Made by a program: the position numbers and the translations under genes
The notes under the pieces: generated by a model
Told to the model about the DNA's origin: nothing
Database searches by the model: none
The model's input: only the letters and a program-made list of their open reading frames with translations
Shown: positions 1 through 14,061 of the stretch, piece after piece
How positions within the stretch are numbered: the first letter of the stretch is position 1
How the letters are laid out: each line of letters begins with the position of its first letter
Origin: Bacteroidales bacterium
GTDB lineage: Bacteria > Bacteroidota > Bacteroidia > Bacteroidales > F082
Direction: 5' to 3'
Assembly: GCA_017537965.1 (NCBI GenBank)
Contig: JAFYJV010000006.1
Span: 1-32,104 of the forward strand
Length of the DNA: 32,104 nucleotides

Positions 1-1098
<1,098 letters not shown>

Positions 1099-1120
1099 TC
1101 GATTGATTGGCATTAAAAAC

Positions 1121-1146
1121 TAAGGGAGGCCTATGTGCCTCCCTTA
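1121..1146 (+). terminator. Perfect 10-bp hairpin between tuf and tRNA-Trp
   Basis: TAAGGGAGGC pairs exactly with GCCTCCCTTA around a 6-nt loop. The next bases are ATCT, so there is no U-run, and the tRNA starts only 4 nt later. It may be a weak terminator or attenuator for tuf, or an RNA-processing hairpin that helps release the tRNA from a tuf-trpT-secE transcript. Confidence 0.5.
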
Positions 1147-1150
1147 ATCT

Positions 1151-1223
1151 ACGGGCGTAGCTCAGTTGGTAGAGCATCGGTCTCCAAAACCGAGTGTCGA
1201 GAGTTCGAGCCTTTCCGCCCGTG
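1151..1223 (+). tRNA. trpT: tRNA-Trp (anticodon CCA)
   Basis: The cloverleaf can be drawn by eye. The acceptor stem ACGGGCG pairs with CGCCCGT, the D-arm is GCTC..GAGC, and the anticodon stem TCGGT/ACCGA holds the loop CTCCAAA with anticodon CCA at 1184-1186. The T-arm GAGAG/CTTTC encloses TTCGAGC, and the discriminator base is G. The 3' CCA is not encoded. It lies 24 nt before secE and is probably co-transcribed with it. Confidence 0.97.
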
Positions 1224-1247
1224 CTTTTTTTGAAAGATTCAAGAAAG

Positions 1248-1442
1248 ATGAAAATTGTTGACTACGTAAAGGAATGCTATACCGAGTTGAAAGAGAAAGT
1301 TACTTGGCCAACTTGGAAAGAACTACGCAGTAGTGTCATTGTCGTATCCATTGCTTCCCTGATTATCGCCTTGGTGGTATTCTTGATGGATATCTCTTTT
1401 AAAAACCTTTTGGAAGTGTTCTATCAACACGTGCATTTCTAA
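1248..1442 (+). CDS. secE: Preprotein translocase subunit SecE
   Basis: SecE is the small essential membrane subunit that clamps SecY in the SecYEG protein-export channel. The product has 64 residues: a short cytoplasmic amphipathic part with the family motif ELKEKVTWPTWKEL, then one transmembrane helix (about residues 27-50). This is the usual size of single-helix SecE. The frame stays open upstream to 1194, but that extension would read through the tRNA-Trp gene, so the ATG at 1248 is the start. It lies directly before nusG, the conserved neighbour. Confidence 0.96.
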   Translation: MKIVDYVKECYTELKEKVTWPTWKELRSSVIVVSIASLIIALVVFLMDISFKNLLEVFYQHVHF

Positions 1443-1499
1443 TTGAGTTTTATTGAATCTATAAGCATTTTGGGCTAACGTTTCAATATCGCTTGGAAG

Positions 1500-2045
1500 A
1501 TGAACGGATCGAATGAAAAGAGATGGTATGTGATCAAGGCCATTAGCGGTAAGGAGAAAAAGGTAAAAGAATACCTTGAATCCGAAATCAAGCGCCTTAA
1601 TCTACAAGACCAAATTCTGCAGGTACTGATACCTACCGAGAAGTACTTTGAGGTGAAGAACGGCAAGAAGGTTTCCAAAGAAAGGAACTATCTTCCGGGC
1701 TATGTCCTCATTGAGGCGATCTTGGCAGGTGAAGTCGTTCATGTGATCCGCAACGTCCCGAACGTGCTCGGTTTTCTGGGTACCAAGGGTGAGCCCGATC
1801 CCCTTCGTCCGGCAGAAGTGAATCGCATCTTAGGTAAGATGGATGAGCTTCAGGAAATGGGTGAGGGTAGCGACATCTCCTTCATGGTTGGACAGTCTGT
1901 CATTGTGAATGAGGGACCGTTCAAGAGTTTCAGCGGCATTATCGAGGAAGTGAACGATGAGAAGAAAAAACTCAAAGTGAGCGTGAAGATCTTCGGCCGC
2001 AAGACTCCGTTGGAGCTGAGCTATTTCCAGGTGAAGTTGGAGTGA
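1500..2045 (+). CDS. nusG: Transcription termination/antitermination factor NusG
   Basis: NusG binds the RNA polymerase clamp, affects pausing and Rho termination, and can couple RNA polymerase to the ribosome. The 181-residue product has an N-terminal NGN domain starting at KRWYVIKAISGKEKKV and including the LPGYVLIEA segment. A C-terminal KOW domain follows (VGQSVIVNEGPFKSFSG onward, about residues 128-181). Length and order are typical. It lies 57 nt after secE and 54 nt before rplK, as in most bacteria. Confidence 0.98.
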   Translation: MNGSNEKRWYVIKAISGKEKKVKEYLESEIKRLNLQDQILQVLIPTEKYFEVKNGKKVSKERNYLPGYVLIEAILAGEVVHVIRNVPNVLGFLGTKGEPDPLRPAEVNRILGKMDELQEMGEGSDISFMVGQSVIVNEGPFKSFSGIIEEVNDEKKKLKVSVKIFGRKTPLELSYFQVKLE

Positions 2046-2099
2046 TGGCCTGAAAAGTGAATTGAATGTTTCCTTATCATTTAATGAAGGATTAAAAAG

Positions 2100-2546
2100 A
2101 TGGCAAAAGAAGTAAGCGGATTAATTAAACTGCAAATTAAAGGAGGAGCCGCGAACCCCGCTCCACCCGTTGGTCCCGCCCTCGGTTCCAAAGGTGTGAA
2201 CATTATGGAGTTCTGCAAGCAATTCAATGCCCGTACGCAGGATCAGGCTGGTAAGGTATTGCCAGTCATCATCACTGTGTATAAGGACAAGTCTTTCGAT
2301 TTCATCGTGAAGGCTTCCCCTGTGGCCGTTTCCATCCTCGAAGTCGCCAAGATCAAAGGCGGTTCGAAAGAACCCAACCGCTCCAAAGTGGGTAGCCTCA
2401 CTTGGGACCAGGTGCGCCAGATCGCAACCGACAAGATGAAGGATATGAATTGCTTCACCATCGAATCAGCCATGTCAATGGTGGCTGGTACTGCCCGTAG
2501 TATGGGAGTGAAGGTAACCGGCGAATCACCTTTAAAGAAAGACTAA
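2100..2546 (+). CDS. rplK: 50S ribosomal protein L11
   Basis: L11 binds the GTPase-associated region of 23S rRNA at the base of the L7/L12 stalk and is needed for the stringent response through RelA. The 148-residue product begins [16 protein letters not shown] and continues with the signature [18 protein letters not shown] in the N-terminal domain. The C-terminal rRNA-binding domain follows. It is the first gene of the rplK-rplA-rplJ-rplL series. Confidence 0.98.
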   Translation: MAKEVSGLIKLQIKGGAANPAPPVGPALGSKGVNIMEFCKQFNARTQDQAGKVLPVIITVYKDKSFDFIVKASPVAVSILEVAKIKGGSKEPNRSKVGSLTWDQVRQIATDKMKDMNCFTIESAMSMVAGTARSMGVKVTGESPLKKD

Positions 2547-2585
2547 GTCTTTAATGCATTTGTAGAACAAAAAAACTTAAGTTAA

Positions 2586-3281
2586 ATGTCAAAAGTTACT
2601 AAACAACGGAAAGAAGCTTTGGCTAAGTTCGACAAAAGCAAGAGTTACTCCTTGATTGAAGCGGTTAATATCGTTAAACAGATCACTTACACCAAGTTTG
2701 ATGCTTCTGTTGACCTGAACATCCGTCTGGGCGTTGACCCCCGCAAGGCCAATCAAATGGTGCGCGGCTCGGTGACGCTTCCCCACGGAACAGGTAAGGT
2801 CGTCCGTGTCTTGGTTCTTTGCAACCCTGACAAGGCGCAAGAAGCTTTGGATGCTGGTGCCGATTATGTCGGCCTGGATGAATACATCCAGAAGATTAAG
2901 GATGGTTGGACTGATATTGACGTGATCATCACCACGCCTAACATCATGCCTAAAGTCGGTGCGTTGGGTCGTATCCTCGGTCCCCGTGGATTGATGCCTA
3001 ACCCCAAGACGGGCACGGTGACGATGGAAGTGGGCAAGGCTGTTCAAGAAGTAAAGGCCGGTAAGATCGACTTCAAGGTCGATAAATACGGTATCATCAA
3101 CGCTGCAGTCGCAAAAGTCAGTTTCACTCCAGAGAAGATTTTTGATAACGCCAAGGAACTCATTTCCACCGTTATCAAGTTGAAACCAGCAGCCGCAAAG
3201 GGTACGTACGTGAAGAGCGTTTACATTTCAAGTACCATGAGCCCGGGTGTGCAGATCGATATTAAATCAGTAGCAATCTAA
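2586..3281 (+). CDS. rplA: 50S ribosomal protein L1
   Basis: L1 forms the mobile L1 stalk that handles exit-site tRNA, and in many bacteria it represses translation of its own rplK-rplA mRNA. The 231-residue product carries the family signature [16 protein letters not shown] in the middle of the protein. Length is standard. It follows rplK by 39 nt and precedes rplJ by 21 nt. Confidence 0.98.
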   Translation: MSKVTKQRKEALAKFDKSKSYSLIEAVNIVKQITYTKFDASVDLNIRLGVDPRKANQMVRGSVTLPHGTGKVVRVLVLCNPDKAQEALDAGADYVGLDEYIQKIKDGWTDIDVIITTPNIMPKVGALGRILGPRGLMPNPKTGTVTMEVGKAVQEVKAGKIDFKVDKYGIINAAVAKVSFTPEKIFDNAKELISTVIKLKPAAAKGTYVKSVYISSTMSPGVQIDIKSVAI

Positions 3282-3302
3282 ATTTGAAAGGAAGTTATTG
3301 AA

Positions 3303-3824
3303 ATGAGAAAAGAAGATAAACAAATCATTATCGACTCCATACTCGCTGAACTGCAGGCTTGTCCTAATTTCTATCTGACTGACATCTCCGACCTCAATGC
3401 GGAGAAGACCAGCCAGCTCAGAAGACAGTGCTTCAATAGTGGCATCAAGATGCTCGTCGTGAAAAACACCCTGCTACACAAAGCAATGCAGCAGATGGAG
3501 AAGGATTATACCGATCTTTACGACGTTCTCAAAGGCTCCACCGCCGTGATGCTGTGCGAGACGGGTAATGCCCCCGCCAAACTGATCAAGAATTTCCGCC
3601 AGAAGAGCGATCGTCCCATCTTGAAGGGCGCCTTCATTGAAGAGTGCTGCTACATTGGTGACAACATGGTCGATACCCTCTGCAACATCAAGTCGAAGAA
3701 CGACCTCATCGCCGACATCATCGCCTTGCTGCAGTCACCGGTCAAGAACGTCATCAGCGGCCTCCAGTCAGGCGGTCACAAGCTTACAGGAATTCTCGAG
3801 ACGTTATCCGAAAAGGCAGAATAA
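3303..3824 (+). CDS. rplJ: 50S ribosomal protein L10
   Basis: L10 anchors the L7/L12 dimers to the ribosome through its C-terminal helix. The 173-residue product starts with MRKEDKQIIIDSILAEL, the N-terminal 23S rRNA-binding part, and contains the KNTLLHKAM segment typical of the family. Only 21 nt separate it from rplA, so there is no room for the long structured L10 leader known from enterobacteria; autoregulation, if any, must use another site. Confidence 0.96.
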   Translation: MRKEDKQIIIDSILAELQACPNFYLTDISDLNAEKTSQLRRQCFNSGIKMLVVKNTLLHKAMQQMEKDYTDLYDVLKGSTAVMLCETGNAPAKLIKNFRQKSDRPILKGAFIEECCYIGDNMVDTLCNIKSKNDLIADIIALLQSPVKNVISGLQSGGHKLTGILETLSEKAE

Positions 3825-3891
3825 AACATTGAATGTAAACATTCGCAAGTAATAGAATTAAATTTGTAAAACTCTAAAAAATAAATTAAAA

Positions 3892-4269
3892 ATGGCAGAT
3901 CTTAAAGCTTTTGCTGAACAATTAGTGAATCTTACTGTTAAGGAAGTAAACGAACTCGCTACCATTTTGAAAGAAGAATACGGTATTGAACCCGCTGCTG
4001 CTGCTGTTGCAGTTGCCGCTCCTGCTGCTGGTGGCGCCGCCGCCGCTGCGGAAGAAAAGACTTCTTTCGATGTCATCCTGAAATCAGCCGGTGCCGCCAA
4101 ATTGGGCGTCGTGAAACTGGTGAAAGAACTTACCAGCCTCGGCCTCAAGGAAGCTAAGGAACTCGTTGACGCAGCTCCTAAGGCTATCAAGGAAGGTGTG
4201 AGCAAAGACGAAGCTAATGCACTCAAAGCTCAACTCGAAGAAGCAGGTGCAGAAGTTGAAATTAAATAA
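3892..4269 (+). CDS. rplL: 50S ribosomal protein L7/L12
   Basis: L7/L12 is the multicopy stalk protein that recruits translational GTPases. The 125-residue product has an N-terminal dimerisation domain (residues 1 to about 40), an alanine-rich hinge (about 43-62) and a globular C-terminal domain. The C-terminal domain includes [20 protein letters not shown], the surface that contacts EF-Tu and EF-G. It is followed by a 156-nt leader with two hairpins before rpoB. Confidence 0.98.
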   Translation: MADLKAFAEQLVNLTVKEVNELATILKEEYGIEPAAAAVAVAAPAAGGAAAAAEEKTSFDVILKSAGAAKLGVVKLVKELTSLGLKEAKELVDAAPKAIKEGVSKDEANALKAQLEEAGAEVEIK

Positions 4270-4303
4270 GAAGGATTTATTTCCTGCAAAATTTGTGGCA
4301 TTC

Positions 4304-4382
4304 AACCTCAGTCCCACAACGAAATTCGGGACTGAGGTTTGTGCCTATTTTTCGCTTTAAGAAATTCGTTTCTTATCTTTTT
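4304..4382 (+). promoter_or_regulatory. Tandem hairpins in the rplL-rpoB spacer (putative attenuator or processing site)
   Basis: AACCTCAGTCCC (4304-4315) pairs perfectly with GGGACTGAGGTT (4328-4339), a 12-bp stem. A second A/U-only-ended hairpin follows: AAGAAA (4359-4364), TTCG loop, TTTCTT (4369-4374), and T5 at 4378-4382. In E. coli this same gene junction carries a transcription attenuator and an RNase III site; placing the same role here is inference. Confidence 0.6.
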
Positions 4383-4425
4383 CGTCCGTTCTTTATTTCT
4401 CACATACCTTTAAAATCTAAATACC

Positions 4426-8268
<3,843 letters not shown>

Positions 8269-8304
8269 TGTGAACTAACGCTTTGAAAAAACATAGGATA
8301 CAAT

Positions 8305-11300
8305 ATGGTCAATAACACTATCAATAGCAACTTTGCCAGTATTACGGTCAGTCTTGCATCTCCGGAATCGATCCTTGCCCGCTCACACGGCGAGGTCTTG
8401 AAACCGGAAACCATCAACTACCGTACCTATAAGCCTGAACGCGATGGTTTGTTCTGCGAACGCATCTTTGGTCCTGTCAAGGACTGGGAATGCCATTGCG
8501 GCAAATACAAGCGTATCCGCTACAGAGGAACTATCTGTGACCATTGCGGTGTCGAGGTGACCGAGAAGAAGGTCCGCCGCGAGCGCATGGGACATATCGA
8601 ACTTGTTGTTCCGGTAGCCCACATCTGGTATTTCCGTTCCCTCCCGAACAAGATCGGCGCTCTGTTGGGCATCCCTTCAAAGAAATTGGATTCGATCATC
8701 TATTACGAACGTTATGTGGTGATCCAGCCAGGTGCTCTTGAAGGAGTTGACATCCCGAACGATACCGATGGCCGCAAGGTCCAGAAGATGGAGTTCTTGA
8801 CGGAAGAGGAATATCTCGACTTGCTTGAGACCCTGCCGATTGAGAACCAGTATCTTCCTGATGACGACCCGAACAAGTTCATTGCCAAGATGGGAGCCGA
8901 GGCGGTCTATGACCTGCTTTCAAGAATCGATCTTGACAAGGAATCTTATGAGTTGCGCGACAAGGCCAACTCAGAGACGGCCCAACAGCGTAAGCAAGAG
9001 GCGCTGAAGCGCCTCCAGGTCTTCGAATCCTTCCGCGAGGCTAACAAACACATGGAGAACCGTCCGGAATGGATGATCGTGAAGATCGTCCCGGTGATCC
9101 CTCCAGAGCTGAGACCTTTGGTCCCGTTGGATGGCGGCCGTTTCGCCACCTCCGACCTCAACGACCTGTACCGTCGCGTCATCATCCGCAACAACCGTCT
9201 GAAACGACTCATCGAGATCAACGCCCCCGACGTCATCATGCGTAACGAAAAACGTATGCTCCAGGAGGCTGTGGACTCGCTGTTCGACAACTCTCGCAAG
9301 TCGAGCGCTGTCAAGACCGACTCAAACCGTCCGCTGAAGTCATTGAGCGACAGTTTGAAAGGTAAGCAAGGCCGTTTCCGTCAGAACTTGTTGGGTAAAC
9401 GTGTTGACTACTCAGGCCGTTCCGTCATCGTGGTAGGTCCGGATCTGAACATGAACGAATGCGGTCTTCCCAAAGACATGGCTGCCGAGCTCTTCAAGCC
9501 GTTTGTCATCCGTAAGATGATTGAACGTGGCATCGTGAAGACCGTCAAGTCTGCCAAGAAGATCGTGGATCGTAAGGAGCCCGTAGTTTGGGATATCCTT
9601 GAGAACATCCTGAAGGGCCACCCGATTCTGCTGAACCGTGCTCCTACACTGCACCGTCTGGGCATCCAGGCCTTCCAACCCAAGTTGGTTGAAGGCAAGG
9701 CCATCCGTCTGCACCCGTTGGTGTGTACGGCTTTCAACGCCGACTTCGACGGTGACCAGATGGCTGTCCACGTACCGCTGGGCAATGCCGCCGTGTTGGA
9801 GGCTCAGATCTTGATGTTGGCTTCGCACAACATCTTGAATCCTTCCAATGGTGCGCCTATCACGCTGCCTTCGCAGGACATGGTTCTTGGCTTGTACTAC
9901 ATCACCAAGCCTCGTAAGAGCACACCCGACCACATCGTGAAGGGTGAAGGCATGTCGTTCTACTCACCTGAAGAAGTGATCATCGCACATAATGAGAAGC
10001 GCGTGGATATGCACGCCATCATCAACTGCCGTGTCAAAGTCCGCGAAAACGGTGAAATCGTCACCAAGAAGATCGAGACCACGGTGGGTCGTGTCATCTT
10101 CAACCAGGTGGTGCCCGAAGGATATGGCTATATCAACCAACTGTTGACCAAGAAGTCGTTCCGCAGCATCGTCGGTGAGATGGTGCGTCTGCTCGGTACT
10201 GCTGTGACTACCAAGTTCTTGGACGACATCAAGAACATGGGTTACTACATGGCATACAAAGGCGGTCTGTCGTTCAACCTTGGCAACGTCTTGGTTCCTG
10301 CCGCCAAGGAGAAACTCATTAGCGACGCCAACGCCAAGGCTGCCGAGATTCGTGAATACGAAAAGATGGGCTTTATGGGCCCCAACGAGCGTTACAACCA
10401 GATCGTTGACCTTTGGACCGACGTCAACACCAAGTTGACCAAGGAGGTGATGGATCTGCTGTCATCCGATGACCAGGGCTTCAACCCTGTTTACATGATG
10501 CTGCACTCTGGCGCTCGTGGTTCTGAGGCTCAGGTCTCACAGCTTTGCGGTATGAGAGGTCTGATGGCCAAGCCTATGAAAGCTGGTTCGGGCGGTGCGG
10601 AAATCATCGAGAACCCGATTCTTTCCAACTTCCAAGAGGGTCTGTCCGTGTTGGAGTACTTCATCTCCACTCACGGTGCCCGTAAGGGTTTGGCTGATAC
10701 CGCTCTGAAGACCGCTGACGCAGGTTATCTTACCCGTCGTCTCGTTGACGTGGCTCATGATGTCATCATCACCTGCAAGGACTGCGGCACGCTCCGTGGC
10801 TTGACGGTCTCGCGTGGCGAGGAAATCAAGGAGAAGGGCAAGCATTCCTTGTTGTATGACCGCATCCTTGGTCGCGTGGCATTGCACGATATCTTCAGCC
10901 CCGTCACTGGTGAATTGATTATTGCCGGTGGAGAGGAAATCAACGAAGAACTGGCAGAGGCCATCGATGAATCGCCGTTGGAAAGCGTCGAGATCCGTTC
11001 CGTGTTGACTTGCGAAGCCAAGCATGGCGTTTGCGCCAACTGCTATGGTCGTAACCTGGCATCAGGCAAACTGGTCCAAAAGGGTGAGGCTGTCGGTGTC
11101 ATTGCCGCTCAGTCCATCGGTGAGCCTGGTACCCAGCTGACCCTGCGTACCTTCCACCAAGGTGGTAAGGCATCGAAGGGATTGGTCGTCAGTAGCACCG
11201 AGGCTAAGTACGACGGCGTGCTCGAAATCGATGAGCTCCGTGCTGTCGATGCCGAACGTGACGGCGTGAAATGCCAGATCGTCATTGGCCGTTCTGCTGA

Positions 11301-12615
11301 GATGAAGCTGCATGACACGAACACGGGTGTCGTCTTGATGACGGTGAACATCCCTTATGGTGCCAAGCTATATTTCGGCAGTGGAGAAAGCGTCAAGAAG
11401 GGCGACAAGATCTTCGAATGGGACCCCTACAACGCTACCATCGTTTCGGAGTTCTCCGGAAAGGTCCGTTTCGTCAATGTCATCGAAGGCATCACCTATC
11501 ATAGTGAGACCATCGCTGAGACAGGCTTTAGCGAGCGTGTCATCATCGAAGGCAAGAGAGGTACCAAGAATCCTCAGATCGAGATTGTCGATGACAACGG
11601 CGAGGTGCAGGTGGTTTATGACCTTCCTGTGGACGCTCACGTCGTGGTGGATGAGAACGAAGCCATCAAGGCAGGCGACCAGTTGGTCCGTATCCCGCGT
11701 AACGTCTCTGGAGGCGGCGATATCACCGGCGGTCTGCCGCGTGTCACCGAGCTGTTCGAGGCCCGTAATCCTTCCGATCCGGCCGTGGTGTCAGAGATCG
11801 ACGGCACCGTGCACCTTGAGAAGAAACTCAAGCGTGGCAACCGTGAGATCGTTGTCACTTCGAAGACTGGCGACCAGAAACGTTATCTTGTTCCTACCTC
11901 CAAGCAGATCCTGGCTCAGGAGAACGACTATGTCAAGGCAGGCCAACCCTTGTCTGACGGTGCCATCACTCCTGCCAGCATCCTCGCCATCATGGGCCCG
12001 ATGAAGGTTCAAGAGTACATTGTCAATGAGGTCCAGAGCGTGTATCGTTCACAAGGTGTGACTATCAACGACAAGCACTTTGAGGTCATCGTGCGTCAGA
12101 TGATGCGTAAGGTTGAGATCATGGAACCTGGCGACACTCGCTTCCTTGAAGGTGAGTTGGTCAGCAAGCTGGCGTTCCAAGAGGAAAACGACGAGATCTA
12201 CGGCAAGATGGTTGTCACCGATCCAGGTGATTCGGAAACGCTTTCGGCAGGTCAGATCATTTCTGCCATGAAGCTCCGCGATGAGAACTCCTTGCTGAAA
12301 CGCAAGGACCTCAAGTTGGTTGAGACCCGTCCCGCCGAACCTGCTACCGCAAGCCAGGTGCTTCAAGGTATCACCCGCGCAGCTTTGCAGACTGACAGCT
12401 TCATGTCAGCTGCCTCCTTCCAGGAAACCACCAAGGTGTTGACGAACGCTGCCATCAGTGCCAAGACAGACTATCTGCTCGGCATGAAGGAAAACGTCAT
12501 CGTCGGCCATAAGATTCCTGCCGGCACCGGTCTCCGTGAATATGACGACTTGATCGTCACTTCGCGTGAGGAATACGAGGAGCTGAAGGAGAAAGGCGCA
12601 GTGCTCGCTGATTAA
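8305..12615 (+). CDS. rpoC: DNA-directed RNA polymerase subunit beta'
   Basis: This is the beta' subunit, which carries the catalytic magnesium site. The product has 1436 residues. The catalytic loop [12 protein letters not shown] starts at residue 478, with Asp 480, 482 and 484 as metal ligands. Zinc-binding cysteines of the clamp are visible at 63, 65, 78 and 81, and the second cysteine cluster begins at about residue 824 (CKDCG, later CANC). The bridge helix and trigger loop region ([19 protein letters not shown]) is intact. A strong intrinsic terminator starts 20 nt after the stop codon. Confidence 0.98.
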   Translation: MVNNTINSNFASITVSLASPESILARSHGEVLKPETINYRTYKPERDGLFCERIFGPVKDWECHCGKYKRIRYRGTICDHCGVEVTEKKVRRERMGHIELVVPVAHIWYFRSLPNKIGALLGIPSKKLDSIIYYERYVVIQPGALEGVDIPNDTDGRKVQKMEFLTEEEYLDLLETLPIENQYLPDDDPNKFIAKMGAEAVYDLLSRIDLDKESYELRDKANSETAQQRKQEALKRLQVFESFREANKHMENRPEWMIVKIVPVIPPELRPLVPLDGGRFATSDLNDLYRRVIIRNNRLKRLIEINAPDVIMRNEKRMLQEAVDSLFDNSRKSSAVKTDSNRPLKSLSDSLKGKQGRFRQNLLGKRVDYSGRSVIVVGPDLNMNECGLPKDMAAELFKPFVIRKMIERGIVKTVKSAKKIVDRKEPVVWDILENILKGHPILLNRAPTLHRLGIQAFQPKLVEGKAIRLHPLVCTAFNADFDGDQMAVHVPLGNAAVLEAQILMLASHNILNPSNGAPITLPSQDMVLGLYYITKPRKSTPDHIVKGEGMSFYSPEEVIIAHNEKRVDMHAIINCRVKVRENGEIVTKKIETTVGRVIFNQVVPEGYGYINQLLTKKSFRSIVGEMVRLLGTAVTTKFLDDIKNMGYYMAYKGGLSFNLGNVLVPAAKEKLISDANAKAAEIREYEKMGFMGPNERYNQIVDLWTDVNTKLTKEVMDLLSSDDQGFNPVYMMLHSGARGSEAQVSQLCGMRGLMAKPMKAGSGGAEIIENPILSNFQEGLSVLEYFISTHGARKGLADTALKTADAGYLTRRLVDVAHDVIITCKDCGTLRGLTVSRGEEIKEKGKHSLLYDRILGRVALHDIFSPVTGELIIAGGEEINEELAEAIDESPLESVEIRSVLTCEAKHGVCANCYGRNLASGKLVQKGEAVGVIAAQSIGEPGTQLTLRTFHQGGKASKGLVVSSTEAKYDGVLEIDELRAVDAERDGVKCQIVIGRSAEMKLHDTNTGVVLMTVNIPYGAKLYFGSGESVKKGDKIFEWDPYNATIVSEFSGKVRFVNVIEGITYHSETIAETGFSERVIIEGKRGTKNPQIEIVDDNGEVQVVYDLPVDAHVVVDENEAIKAGDQLVRIPRNVSGGGDITGGLPRVTELFEARNPSDPAVVSEIDGTVHLEKKLKRGNREIVVTSKTGDQKRYLVPTSKQILAQENDYVKAGQPLSDGAITPASILAIMGPMKVQEYIVNEVQSVYRSQGVTINDKHFEVIVRQMMRKVEIMEPGDTRFLEGELVSKLAFQEENDEIYGKMVVTDPGDSETLSAGQIISAMKLRDENSLLKRKDLKLVETRPAEPATASQVLQGITRAALQTDSFMSAASFQETTKVLTNAAISAKTDYLLGMKENVIVGHKIPAGTGLREYDDLIVTSREEYEELKEKGAVLAD

Positions 12616-12634
12616 ACCTTTGGGTAAATGAATG

Positions 12635-12669
12635 TAGAGACGGTGCTTCGCACCGTCTCTATGTTTTTT
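12635..12669 (+). terminator. Intrinsic terminator of the rpoBC transcript
   Basis: TAGAGACGGTG (12635-12645) pairs with CACCGTCTCTA (12651-12661) around a CTTCG loop. It is followed after two bases by T6 at 12664-12669. This is a textbook Rho-independent terminator directly after rpoC. Confidence 0.93.
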
Positions 12670-12690
12670 AAACAAATAAAAACATGGAAT

Positions 12691-12999
12691 ATGGAAGATA
12701 AACCTAAAAATCAAATCAACATTGAATTGACCGACGAGGTGGCTGGTGGCATCTATTCAAATCTGGCTATCATCACCCATTCTCCAACGGAATTCATCCT
12801 CGATTTCGTGAGCATGATGCCTGGTGCTCCCAAAGCCAAGGTCAAGTCACGAATCGTCATGACTCCTCAGCACGCAAAGCGTCTGTACAAGGCTTTGGCT
12901 GACAATCTGAGCAAATACGAGTCGAATTTCGGCACCATCAAGGAAGTGAACAACGAGATGATTCCTCCGTTCACGATGGGACCGAAAGCACAGGCTTAA
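12691..12999 (+). CDS. DUF3467 family protein
   Basis: This is a small protein of 102 residues, function unknown. It starts MEDKPKNQINIELTDEVAGG and contains YSNLAIITHSPTEFILDFV and a central MMPGAPKAKVKSRIVMTPQH segment, the pattern I associate with DUF3467. No signal peptide or membrane helix is visible. The frame runs upstream to 12628, but that part passes through the rpoC terminator, so ATG 12691 is preferred. The stop codon overlaps that of the convergent lemA gene (shared TTAA). No clear promoter is seen; readthrough of the terminator is possible. Confidence 0.85.
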   Translation: MEDKPKNQINIELTDEVAGGIYSNLAIITHSPTEFILDFVSMMPGAPKAKVKSRIVMTPQHAKRLYKALADNLSKYESNFGTIKEVNNEMIPPFTMGPKAQA

Positions 13000-13541
13000 T
13001 TGAAATAGGGGTGTTCTTCGAACCCAAACCAGCCAGCGATGAGGTTGCTGGGAAAACTGCGTACTGACTTGTTATAGTCTTGTACCATCTCGTTGTAGCG
13101 GCGACGTTCGACGAGGATGCGGTTTTCGCAGCCTTCGTATTGGGCTAGGAAAGTCTGATAGTTTTCCACTGCCTTGAGGTCTGGGTAGTTTTCAATGGAA
13201 ACGATGACGTCGGAGACGGCATCGTCGAGCAGCTGCTGGGTGTTTTCAAAACCCAGCAGCTGCTCTTGTGTCATCGCCTCTGGATTTACCTTGACGGCGG
13301 CTGCTTGCATGGTGCGGCGTTCCACCACTTCTACCAAGGTCTTGTTCTCGTAGTCGGAGTAGGCCTTGACGACGCTGACCAGGTTGGGGATAAGGTCCAG
13401 GCGTCGCTGATACACATTCTCCACTTGCGACCACGCCTGCGTCATCTTTTCTTCAGTCTTCACGAAGCCGTTATAGGTGCGAATGCCCCAAAGGAGAATG
13501 ATGGCAACTATGCCAAGGAGAATCCAAAGCGTTTTTTTCAT
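12996..13541 (-). CDS. lemA: LemA family protein
   Basis: This is a 181-residue membrane-anchored protein. One N-terminal transmembrane helix (about residues 4-20) is followed by a helical domain with the LemA signature QAWSQVENVYQRRLDLIPNL and the VVKAYSDYE segment. The biochemical role of LemA proteins is poorly known. It lies 13 nt after pyrI on the same strand, so it is probably the last gene of the pyrB-pyrI-lemA unit, an unexpected partner for pyrimidine synthesis. Its stop codon interlocks with that of the opposite-strand DUF3467 gene. Confidence 0.93.
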   Translation of the reverse strand: MKKTLWILLGIVAIILLWGIRTYNGFVKTEEKMTQAWSQVENVYQRRLDLIPNLVSVVKAYSDYENKTLVEVVERRTMQAAAVKVNPEAMTQEQLLGFENTQQLLDDAVSDVIVSIENYPDLKAVENYQTFLAQYEGCENRILVERRRYNEMVQDYNKSVRSFPSNLIAGWFGFEEHPYFN

Positions 13542-13554
13542 GGCTAAGCCGTGA

Positions 13555-14019
13555 TTAGATGAATTCGATGTTCTCTTCCGAAGTGTATTTTTCGCAATAG
13601 TGGCACACCAGGCGAATCTTGCCGTCCACCCGTTTCACACGGAACTTGGTCGGGATGTCATGCTCCTTGTTGGTGACGCAGTTCGGGTTGAAGCACTTCA
13701 CGATGTGTTCGATGCGTTCAGGGATGGTCACGGTTTGCTTGTTGATTACCTCGTAGTCCTTGATCTCGATGATGGAGGCAGTGGGCGCTACCAAGGCGAT
13801 TTTGTTCACGTCTTCAGGCTCGAAATATTTGTCGGAGATCTTTACGAAACCCTTGGTGCCGTATTTCTTGCTTTCGACGTTGGTGCCGAAATACACGGGA
13901 TTGTTGACTTTGTCCAACCCAAGGATTTTCACGACTTGAAACACTTTGTCGGCAGGAATATGGTCGATGACCGTGCCATTCTCAATGGCTGAAACGATCA
14001 GTTCTTTTCTTTTTTCCAT
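13555..14019 (-). CDS. pyrI: Aspartate carbamoyltransferase regulatory chain
   Basis: PyrI is the allosteric subunit of aspartate transcarbamoylase and in characterised enzymes binds CTP and ATP. The 154-residue product has an N-terminal nucleotide-binding domain (about 1-100) and a C-terminal zinc domain. The four cysteines C109, C114, C139 and C142 (CFNPNC and CHYC) hold zinc and contact the PyrB chain. It lies 42 nt downstream of pyrB, so the two chains are made from one transcript. The spacer holds two copies of AAAGATTTAA. Confidence 0.97.
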   Translation of the reverse strand: MEKRKELIVSAIENGTVIDHIPADKVFQVVKILGLDKVNNPVYFGTNVESKKYGTKGFVKISDKYFEPEDVNKIALVAPTASIIEIKDYEVINKQTVTIPERIEHIVKCFNPNCVTNKEHDIPTKFRVKRVDGKIRLVCHYCEKYTSEENIEFI

Positions 14020-14061
14020 TTTCTTGAATTTAAAGATTTAAGATTCAAAGATTTAAAGCTA

